This document shows, in pieces, positions 1 through 5,215 of a stretch of 5,908 bases of DNA. Numbering within the stretch: position 1 is the first letter of the stretch; each line of letters starts with the position of its first letter. Source of the stretch: Acidobacteriaceae bacterium (GTDB taxonomy: Bacteria; Acidobacteriota; Terriglobia; Terriglobales; Acidobacteriaceae); contig JAUTWY010000465.1 of assembly GCA_030838305.1 (NCBI GenBank), positions 1 through 5,908 on the forward strand. Direction: 5' to 3'. The translations under genes were made by a program, and so were the position numbers. The notes beneath the pieces are model-generated. The model was not told the DNA's origin. It did not search any database and worked only from the letters and a program-made list of their open reading frames with translations.

Positions 1-1299
1 ATTGACTCCGACGTGAACGATCTGGGCCACTATAGCCAGATCAATCCCATCCTGCTGCCGTTTCTTCATGGAACGCGTCACAAGAATGCCAACAACTGGG
101 GGCCGCGAGTCGGATTCAATTGGGCCAGCGCGAATTCGCTATTCAGCGTCCATGGCGGTTACGGCATTTACTACGATCGAATTACGCTGGAGATCAATTC
201 GCTGGAGCGCGGGCTGGATGGCCGCGCCCTGCCCATCAACGTAAGTTTGGGCAGTGCCAACCTCCTCGACAACAACGGGAATTTTATCCCCGGCCTTACC
301 CCCACGTATCCCGATACGGCTTTCGATGGCCCAATCATTCCGGGCGCCGGCGGCGCTGCCGAGGGCATCAACCTCATCGATAACAACATGCGCAATCCGA
401 TGGTGCAGCAGTTCAACCTGGGCGTTCAGTACGAGTTTGCGAAAAACTGGATCATGAAAGTAGACGGCATTCACAACCTGGGCACACACTTCATCATTGG
501 CGTGCCGATCGGGACGGTCGGCAATCCTCCGGTGACCGTCACTGATCTGCAGTCGAGCGTCAACACGCACTACGACGCTCTGTGGCTCACCGTCGACCAC
601 CGGTTCTCTCAACACTTCCAATTCCATAGCGCCTATACGTTTTCCAAGTCGCTCGACTATGCGAATTACGATCAGATCCCATTCGGTTATCCGCCCGTGG
701 ATCCCACGAATCTGCATCGCGAGTACGGCCCCACGCCCAACGACCAACGCCATCGTCTGGTGCTGCAAGGCACAGCTGATCTGCCATTTCACCTGCGCCT
801 TTCGCCGCTTTGGACCTACGCTTCCGGCGTGCCCATGGATATCCTGCTAGGAGACGGCAGCGGCTTCCGCGTCCCGGAACTTGGACGCAACGCCGGAGGC
901 CGCCAGTTCCACAACGGCGCCGAACTCAATGGTTTTTTGACTCAACTCAATGCCCAAGGCGTAACCAACGGCGGACTCGGAACACCGTTTCCGCTGGTCT
1001 CTCCCAATGCCCGTTTCAGCGATACATTCAACTCCTTCGACCTGCGGCTCTCTCGTGAGTTCCATCTCACCGAACGTTTCCACCTGCAAGCCATCGGAGA
1101 GGTCTTCAACCTGTTTAACAAATCGAATATCCTCGGCTCGAGCAATTCCAACTACTCGGGATTTTTCAACGTGCTCGTCCCCGACAGTACCAATCCCGCG
1201 ATTGCTTCTGCCTTTGGAAAGCCGGTGAGCACGGCAGGCGGCGTATTCGGCTCTGGCGGTCCGCGAGCGTTTCAACTGGCAGCCAAGTTGACGTTCTAA
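1..1299 (+). CDS. TonB-dependent receptor, Oar-like, C-terminal beta-barrel part (5' end off window)
   Basis: The reading frame is open from base 1 and ends at TAA 1297-1299, giving about 432 residues, so the true start lies to the left. It is read as the C-terminal half of an outer-membrane beta-barrel receptor for TonB-energised uptake. Phrases typical of the large acidobacterial Oar-like family, counted from base 1, are NNWGPRVGFNWA near residues 31-42, GGYGIYYDR at 52-60, NPMVQQFNLGVQYEF near 132-146, SAYTFSKSLDY near 210-220, NDQRHRLVLQG near 247-257 and EVFNLFNKSNI near 367-377. The chain ends in AKLTF; a C-terminal Phe is the usual signal for insertion by the BAM machinery. Full-length members usually have about 1000 or more residues, with an N-terminal carboxypeptidase-regulatory domain and a plug, neither visible here. 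The substrate cannot be told. The family call is firm; the phylum link is from general knowledge. Confidence 0.9.
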   Translation: MDSDVNDLGHYSQINPILLPFLHGTRHKNANNWGPRVGFNWASANSLFSVHGGYGIYYDRITLEINSLERGLDGRALPINVSLGSANLLDNNGNFIPGLTPTYPDTAFDGPIIPGAGGAAEGINLIDNNMRNPMVQQFNLGVQYEFAKNWIMKVDGIHNLGTHFIIGVPIGTVGNPPVTVTDLQSSVNTHYDALWLTVDHRFSQHFQFHSAYTFSKSLDYANYDQIPFGYPPVDPTNLHREYGPTPNDQRHRLVLQGTADLPFHLRLSPLWTYASGVPMDILLGDGSGFRVPELGRNAGGRQFHNGAELNGFLTQLNAQGVTNGGLGTPFPLVSPNARFSDTFNSFDLRLSREFHLTERFHLQAIGEVFNLFNKSNILGSSNSNYSGFFNVLVPDSTNPAIASAFGKPVSTAGGVFGSGGPRAFQLAAKLTF

Positions 1300-1314
1300 G
1301 AGTTACGAATCATA

Positions 1315-1357
1315 GACAGCCGCCCTTCGGCAAGGTCAGGGCAGGCTTTCGGCTGTC
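1315..1357. repeat. Inverted repeat downstream of the receptor gene
   Basis: GACAGCCG at 1315-1322 is matched perfectly by CGGCTGTC at 1350-1357. Inside it, CCCT (1323-1326) can pair with AGGG (1338-1341), leaving an asymmetric bulge on the right side. It begins 15 nt after the receptor stop codon. No T-run follows, so it is at best a structured 3' end or a weak or factor-assisted terminator. It does not share the conserved tail of the two repeat copies at 2646-2683 and 5135-5171. Confidence 0.4.
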
Positions 1358-1455
1358 CAGCCGGTGCGTGCTCATCACAACTAAACACCGAAGCATGCAA
1401 GATTTTGCGGATACCTGACCTCAAAAAAATTCTCAGGGTCTTAGCCCATTCGCAC

Positions 1456-1461
1456 TACAAT
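1456..1461 (+). promoter_or_regulatory. Possible -10 box for the glycosyltransferase gene
   Basis: TACAAT differs from the consensus TATAAT at one position and lies about 62 nt upstream of the TTG start at 1524. No convincing -35 hexamer sits 16-18 bp upstream; TCAGGG at 1433-1438 is poor. The rest of the 1300-1523 gap shows only the inverted repeat described separately and an A-rich run near 1423-1429. This is a weak prediction from pattern alone. Confidence 0.22.
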
Positions 1462-1514
1462 GAAGCCAGGCGTCATGGCGGATTCCGCATCCTTTACGGG
1501 ATCGCGAGACTCTT

Positions 1515-1526
1515 GGAGGCATTTTG
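1515..1526 (+). promoter_or_regulatory. Shine-Dalgarno and TTG start of the glycosyltransferase
   Basis: GGAGG at 1515-1519 is followed by a 4-nt spacer and TTG at 1524-1526. The spacer is shorter than usual. No in-frame ATG or GTG lies nearby upstream, and the protein beginning at this TTG starts with a normal GT-B first beta strand, so this site fixes the start. The context is nearly identical to that of the TTG start at 3092. Confidence 0.65.
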
Positions 1527-2642
1527 CACGTCCTGGTCACAGCCGATACTTTGTCCGGCGCCTGGACGTATACGCGCGAACTGGTCACTGGACTCGTGAC
1601 GCGCGGTGTCCGAGTCACGCTGGTCACTTTCGGTGAGATTCCCCTGCCCGATCAGACTGCCTGGATGGAGGTTCTCCACGGTCTCGAATATCGTCCTACC
1701 GCGTTTCGCCTGGAATGGATGGACGAAGCTCCAAACGATCTTTCGGACTCTTCGGAATTCCTCACGAATCTAGTGCGAGAAGTGCATCCCGACCTGCTTC
1801 ACCTCCACCAGTTCTGCCATGCAACACTGCCCGTCGATGTCCCGCGCGTGGTCATGGCTCACGGTGACGTGGTCACCTGGAATCAAGCCGTCCAAGGTTG
1901 CGCCCCGCGTCCCACACGCTGGCTGAAGTGGTATCGCGATACGGTCGTCCGTGGCATTGCATCCGCCGATGCACTGGTTGCGCCGTCGGCATGCATGCTC
2001 GAGACCCTGCGCGCTACCTACACGCCGCCGCGCCGCGAAGCTGTGATCTATCCCGGTCGCAATCCCATCTTCTTCAATCCTTATGTCAGCAAGGATGATT
2101 CCGTTCTCTGCGTTGGACGCCTACTCGACGCCGGCAAACAGGTCCTTCTATTAACCCAACACGTCCAGCCCTTCTCGGTCTGCATCGTGGGCGCTGAGCA
2201 AACCGTGCCTTTGCCCCGCATTCCGATCCGTGCTGACGTGAAAGTTTCGACCGAGCAGAGTTGCGTTGCCATCCGGGGTCCGCAGACAGAAGCGCAACTG
2301 CGCGCTCTCTACAGCCGTGCCGCGGTCTACGCCGCCACCGCTCGCTATGAGCCGCTTGGAATGTCTGCTCTCGATGCCGCGTTCTCCCGCTGCGCCATCG
2401 TCGCAAATGACATTCCCAGCTTTCGCGAGGTCTGGGGCGATGCCGCCCTCTACTTCCGCACCAATGAAGCCAGCAGTTTGGCCGCTACCCTTCGTCAACT
2501 CGATGCCGACCGTCCGCTGCGCCACGCCTATGCCGATCGCGCCTACACTCGCGCCCGCGAGCGCTTCACCACCAAGCGCATGATCGATGATTACCTCGCC
2601 CTCTATCGCAGCCTTCTCTCTGTCGATTCTGTGGCCGCGTGA
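1524..2642 (+). CDS. Glycosyltransferase, GT-B fold, GT4-like
   Basis: This 372-residue protein, the usual size for family-4 type glycosyltransferases, should transfer a sugar from a nucleotide-sugar donor to an unknown acceptor at the cytoplasmic face. No signal peptide or membrane segment is seen. The N-terminal Rossmann-like domain opens with MHVLVTADTLSGAWTYTREL, including the family's small-residue loop near residues 9-14, and has a VVMAHGDVVTW segment at 109-119. The C-terminal donor domain begins with VLCVGRLLDAGKQ at 194-206, supplying the expected basic residues R199 and K205. It contains the EX7E-region motif YEPLGMSALDAAFSRC at 275-290, followed by IVANDIPSFREVWGDAALYF. E276 is kept, but the second acidic position is D284 rather than Glu. 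The gene stands alone, 224 bp from the receptor and 129 bp from the next gene, so no pathway is implied. TTG is chosen as start because a GGAGG precedes it. Fold and class are firm; substrate is unknown. Confidence 0.9.
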   Translation: MHVLVTADTLSGAWTYTRELVTGLVTRGVRVTLVTFGEIPLPDQTAWMEVLHGLEYRPTAFRLEWMDEAPNDLSDSSEFLTNLVREVHPDLLHLHQFCHATLPVDVPRVVMAHGDVVTWNQAVQGCAPRPTRWLKWYRDTVVRGIASADALVAPSACMLETLRATYTPPRREAVIYPGRNPIFFNPYVSKDDSVLCVGRLLDAGKQVLLLTQHVQPFSVCIVGAEQTVPLPRIPIRADVKVSTEQSCVAIRGPQTEAQLRALYSRAAVYAATARYEPLGMSALDAAFSRCAIVANDIPSFREVWGDAALYFRTNEASSLAATLRQLDADRPLRHAYADRAYTRARERFTTKRMIDDYLALYRSLLSVDSVAA

Positions 2643-2645
2643 TTT

Positions 2646-2683
2646 TGTAGAGCGGGTCGCCTCTGCCCGCTGCCTTTGACTTT
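2646..2683 (+). repeat. Dispersed hairpin repeat, copy A (terminator-like)
   Basis: It starts 4 nt after the glycosyltransferase stop. Layout: TGTAG, then a stem of AGCGGG (2651-2656) with CCCGCT (2666-2671), a short loop, then the tail GCCTTTGACTTT. The 17-base right end CCGCTGCCTTTGACTTT (2667-2683) recurs exactly on the minus strand at 5135-5151. The left ends also match, TGTAGAGCGG here against TGTGGAGCGG there. A GC-rich stem followed by T-rich sequence (GCCTTTGACTTTGTTCTT) directly after a stop codon is compatible with an intrinsic terminator, though the T-run is interrupted. Confidence 0.7.
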
Positions 2684-2740
2684 GTTCTTGGTTGGCACCC
2701 ACGACATTCTCCCCAGCTTAGTGATATCTTTTAGCCTTAC

Positions 2741-2746
2741 TAGAAT
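2741..2746 (+). promoter_or_regulatory. Possible -10 box for the CDGSH gene
   Basis: TAGAAT, one base from consensus, ends 25 nt before the ATG at 2772. The matching -35 position (2718-2723, TTAGTG) is weak. A separate promoter here would fit the terminator-like repeat just upstream, but this is a weak prediction. Confidence 0.25.
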
Positions 2747-2771
2747 CCCGTAAGGTTGGAGGAATCAAACC

Positions 2772-3002
2772 ATGGCTCAGGTAAAAATCACGGTTCGTCC
2801 CAATGGACCCTATCGGGTGGAAGCGCCTGAAGGTTCGGTTGAACTCGTCGACGTCAATGGAACCCAGTACGACCTCACCGGCAAGCCCGCTTTTTCTCTC
2901 TGCCGCTGTGGCGGTTCGGTGAACAAACCTTTCTGTGACGGCACGCACAGCCGCATCGGATTCCAGGGCGCGGAGCTGGCAGTTAAAAAAGCCGACGGCT
3001 AG
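2772..3002 (+). CDS. CDGSH-type [2Fe-2S] iron-sulfur protein
   Basis: This is a complete 76-residue protein with a good ribosome site, GGAGGA at 2758-2763, 8 nt before ATG. The hallmark C-x-C-x2-S-x3-P-x-C-D-G-T-H motif runs from C44 to H59 (C44, C46, C55, H59). In this family these three Cys and one His hold a redox-active, often labile [2Fe-2S] cluster. Thr replaces Ser in the name-giving CDGSH, a variation the family tolerates. Residues 4-35 form the usual beta-rich lead-in (VKITVRPNGPYRV). Unlike mitochondrial mitoNEET there is no transmembrane anchor, so it is predicted to be soluble and cytosolic. Bacterial members are thought to work in electron transfer or iron-sulfur handling, but the exact role here is unknown. 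It lies 89 bp before an exported flavoprotein gene, so co-expression is possible. Confidence 0.93.
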   Translation: MAQVKITVRPNGPYRVEAPEGSVELVDVNGTQYDLTGKPAFSLCRCGGSVNKPFCDGTHSRIGFQGAELAVKKADG

Positions 3003-3023
3003 TCGAACGAAGACCTCGTTCGA
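3003..3023. terminator. Perfect hairpin between the CDGSH and flavoprotein genes
   Basis: TCGAACGA (3003-3010) pairs perfectly with TCGTTCGA (3016-3023) around the 5-nt loop AGACC. It begins directly after the TAG stop at 3000-3002. No T-run follows, so it may be a partial terminator, a 3'-end stabiliser or a processing site rather than a strong intrinsic terminator. It is the only structure I see in the 89-bp gap apart from the ribosome site of the next gene. Confidence 0.35.
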
Positions 3024-3082
3024 AGTCTGAGTTGTGTAAAGAAATCAACCGCCCACAGCACAATGCGCGCAGTCTTCAACTC

Positions 3083-3094
3083 GGAGGCCTTTTG
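3083..3094 (+). promoter_or_regulatory. Shine-Dalgarno and TTG start of the flavoprotein
   Basis: GGAGG at 3083-3087 is followed by 4 nt and TTG at 3092-3094. Starting here gives MSDWNDRELGM before the Tat motif, and a DRELGM-like stretch ahead of the twin arginines is what I recall for this family. Competing in-frame starts are TTG 3032, with no clear ribosome site, and ATG 3122, preceded only by CTGGGA. The 3092 site is preferred. Confidence 0.6.
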
Positions 3095-5044
3095 AGCGAC
3101 TGGAACGACCGCGAACTGGGAATGAAACGCAACATCACGCGCCGCGACTTCCTCAACGGCGTGGCAGTCACAGCCGGCGCTGCCATGATGCCGTGGCATC
3201 TGTTCGCCGCAGCCGATGTCGATCCCGAGAAGTTGCCTGATTATTATCCGCCCGCGCTCACCGGATTGCGTGGGAGTCATCCGGGCTCCTTTGATTCGGC
3301 GCACTCGTTGCGTGACGGCACCTTCTGGGATAGAGCCGGCACGCCACAAGACACGGGGGAGGCCTACGATTTGATCGTCGTAGGCGGCGGCATCAGTGGC
3401 CTTTCTGCCGCTCACTTTTATCGCAAGGCGGCGGGCGCGAACTCGCGCATCCTCATTCTCGACAACCATGACGACTTTGGCGGACACGCCAAGCGTAACG
3501 AGTTTCGTGTAGGCAACGCCTTCCGGCTTGGTTTCGGCGGAACCTTCTCCATCGAAAGCCCCGCTCCGTACAGCAAAGAAGCGCGTGGGCTGATAGAAGA
3601 ATTGGGCATCGACGTGGCTGCCTATCCCAAGTATCACGACGCGAATCTGTATCGGTCGCTGGGCTTGCATTCGAAAATCTTTTTTGACAAGGAAACGTTC
3701 GGGAGCGACCGCCTGGTAGCGAGTCCGCCCTCGTTGCGGGGCGGGGACGAGGACTATGTCGCATCCGCCGATCGCGAAGTCTGGAAGCAGTTTCTGACAG
3801 ACGCTCCCATCGCCGACCAGGCAAAGAGCGATCTCGATCGTCTTCGTCACGACCCTAAGGATTACTTGCCTGGCCTCAGTTCTACTGAGAAGAAAGCAAA
3901 GCTGGCGCGCATGAGTTACGCCACATTTCTCAGGGACGTGGTTAAAGTTCATGAAGACGTAATGAAGCTTTACCAGGGGGTGCCGCAAGGGCTGTTTGGT
4001 TTCGGAATCGACGCGGTGCCCGCGCAGGATGCGTGGGGTCTCGGCCTGCCCGGCTTCGAAGGGATGAAGCTTGATGCCGCGCCGGGAAAGGGAATGAATC
4101 GCGACGCGATTCCGAACGAAGAAGCGGAGAAATATTTCTTTCACTTCCCCGATGGCAATGCGAGCATCGCCCGCCTGCTGGTCCGCAAATTGATTCCGGA
4201 TGCGATGGCGGGGAACTCTTCCTCAGACGTGGTCCTTGCGAAGGCTAATTATTCCAAGCTGGACGCTTCCTCCTCGCCCGTGAAGATTCGGCTGAACAGC
4301 ACGGCAGTGCGCGTGAAGCATATAGGGGATGCGGCGACGGCGAAACAAGTGGAAGTGGCCTACGCGCGCGGGGGAAAGGTCTACACAGCGAAGGCGAAGA
4401 ACTGCGTCCTCGCATGCTGGCATGTAGTGATTCCATACATTTGCGAAGAGCTACCACAAAAGCAGCGGGACGCTTTGGCTTCGGCGCAGAAAGTTCCGTT
4501 GCTCTATACCAACGTGGCGTTGCGTAACTGGAAATCGTTTCAGAAGCTGAATACGAATAGCGTCTACGCTCCCAGTTGTTATCACTCGCGAGTGGCTCTC
4601 GACTTGCCGGTGAGCATTGGCGGTTATGAATGCGCGCAGAAACCAGAAGAACCGATTGTGATTCACATGATGAAGACTCCGTGCCGGCCGGGGAAACCGT
4701 CGCGGGAGCAGCACACCTTGGGCCGCATCGAGCTGTTCAATACGACATTCGAAACCATGGAGCACAAAATTCGCGAGCAACTGGCGCGTACGCTCGGTGC
4801 GGGAGGGTTCGACCCGGCGCGCGATATTGCGGCGATTACAGTGAACCGCTGGCCACATGGCTATGCTTACGAATACAACTCGCTTTTCGATTCGTTCTGG
4901 CTGGAAGGCAGCGAGCTTCCGTGCGAGGTAGCAAGGAAAACGTTTGGGAGAATCGCCATCGCCAATGCAGACGCGGGGGCTTACGCTTATACAGATGAGG
5001 CGATCAATCAGGCCTGGCGGGCTGTGGGAGAATTGAAAAGCTAG
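3092..5044 (+). CDS. Tat-exported FAD-dependent oxidoreductase, spermidine dehydrogenase-like
   Basis: From TTG 3092 this encodes 650 residues. A twin-arginine signal TRRDFLNG lies at residues 16-23, followed by a hydrophobic stretch to about 38 and an Ala-rich likely cleavage region near 39-41, so the protein is probably exported folded with its flavin. The FAD-binding Rossmann motif follows: YDLIVV at 92-97, GGGISG at 98-103, and an acidic strand end at D124 leading into DNHDDFGGHA. GFGGTF lies near 147-152. The C-terminal part carries VNRWPHGYAYEYN at 584-596 and the flavin-contacting segment IAIANADAGAYAYTDEAI at 621-638. This set fits the NAD_binding_8/amine-oxidase-type flavoproteins that include Pseudomonas spermidine dehydrogenase SpdH, at a similar length. 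The substrate may be a polyamine or another amine, but this is inference. No CxxCH haem motif is present. It follows the CDGSH gene and converges with the TPR gene. Confidence 0.88.
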   Translation: MSDWNDRELGMKRNITRRDFLNGVAVTAGAAMMPWHLFAAADVDPEKLPDYYPPALTGLRGSHPGSFDSAHSLRDGTFWDRAGTPQDTGEAYDLIVVGGGISGLSAAHFYRKAAGANSRILILDNHDDFGGHAKRNEFRVGNAFRLGFGGTFSIESPAPYSKEARGLIEELGIDVAAYPKYHDANLYRSLGLHSKIFFDKETFGSDRLVASPPSLRGGDEDYVASADREVWKQFLTDAPIADQAKSDLDRLRHDPKDYLPGLSSTEKKAKLARMSYATFLRDVVKVHEDVMKLYQGVPQGLFGFGIDAVPAQDAWGLGLPGFEGMKLDAAPGKGMNRDAIPNEEAEKYFFHFPDGNASIARLLVRKLIPDAMAGNSSSDVVLAKANYSKLDASSSPVKIRLNSTAVRVKHIGDAATAKQVEVAYARGGKVYTAKAKNCVLACWHVVIPYICEELPQKQRDALASAQKVPLLYTNVALRNWKSFQKLNTNSVYAPSCYHSRVALDLPVSIGGYECAQKPEEPIVIHMMKTPCRPGKPSREQHTLGRIELFNTTFETMEHKIREQLARTLGAGGFDPARDIAAITVNRWPHGYAYEYNSLFDSFWLEGSELPCEVARKTFGRIAIANADAGAYAYTDEAINQAWRAVGELKS

Positions 5045-5069
5045 ATCGCGAGTACGGAGCCAGCGGAAT

Positions 5070-5095
5070 TATATATCGATTTACATCGATATATA
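5070..5095. promoter_or_regulatory. AT-rich perfect palindrome, operator-like
   Basis: TATATATCGAT (5070-5080) and ATCGATATATA (5085-5095) are perfect 11-bp inverted arms around the 4-nt centre TTAC. Each arm contains the self-complementary ATCGAT, and the two are centred 10 bp apart, one helical turn. It begins 26 nt after the flavoprotein stop and is strikingly AT-rich against its GC-rich surroundings. It could be an operator for a dimeric regulator, or an RNA hairpin at the 3' end of the flavoprotein transcript; no T-run follows. There is no obvious gene for it to control nearby. Confidence 0.5.
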
Positions 5096-5107
5096 TCTGG
5101 CGGTTCG

Positions 5108-5124
5108 ATCAAAGCATATTTGAT
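5108..5124. repeat. Small inverted repeat in the convergent gap
   Basis: ATCAAA (5108-5113) and TTTGAT (5119-5124) are perfect inverted arms around GCATA. It is short and could be chance, but it lies between the larger palindrome and the hairpin repeat, so the gap holds three inverted repeats in about 100 bp. Confidence 0.3.
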
Positions 5125-5134
5125 GGCGGCTGGG

Positions 5135-5171
5135 AAAGTCAAAGGCAGCGGACAAGAGTGTCCGCTCCACA
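5135..5171 (-). repeat. Dispersed hairpin repeat, copy B (terminator-like)
   Basis: Read on the minus strand it has the same layout as copy A at 2646-2683: TGTGG, then a perfect 8-bp stem with AGCGGACA and TGTCCGCT as its arms, a 4-nt loop, and the tail GCCTTTGACTTT. On the plus strand the arms are 5147-5154 and 5159-5166. Seventeen bases at the right end are identical to copy A, while stem and loop sequences differ with pairing kept. It begins about 45 nt after the TPR gene's stop and in that gene's sense orientation, so it may end TPR transcription. In the plus direction no T-run follows the stem, so it is less suited to end the flavoprotein transcript. Confidence 0.7.
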
Positions 5172-5215
5172 TAGTCAAAATCCGACCTGTCTTTCCAAAA
5201 ACACTGAGTAGCGAT

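Noticed and set aside
139..792. Minus-strand open frame of 217 codons within the receptor gene
   Set aside because: It is antisense to a well-supported TonB receptor barrel, with no motif and no ribosome site.
1460..1636. Small frame from ATG 1460 overlapping the glycosyltransferase start
   Set aside because: It has no ribosome site, lies largely out of frame inside a real gene and has a Arg/His-rich composition with no motif.
2151..2702. Minus-strand open frame of 183 codons covering the end of the glycosyltransferase
   Set aside because: It is antisense to the conserved donor-binding domain; its composition is that of a shadow frame, and it begins inside the gap across the hairpin repeat.
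2693..2710. TGGCAC at 2693-2698 as part of a sigma-54 promoter
   Set aside because: The required -12 TTGC element is missing at the correct spacing.
3032..3091. Upstream TTG at 3032 as the flavoprotein start
   Set aside because: It would add 20 unconserved-looking residues ahead of the Tat signal and has no good ribosome site, whereas GGAGG precedes the TTG at 3092.
2999..4144. Long minus-strand open frame of 381 codons opposite the flavoprotein gene
   Set aside because: It is fully antisense to a gene with clear Tat and FAD motifs, lacks recognisable domains and is rich in Arg, Val and Gly, as expected for a shadow frame in GC-rich DNA.
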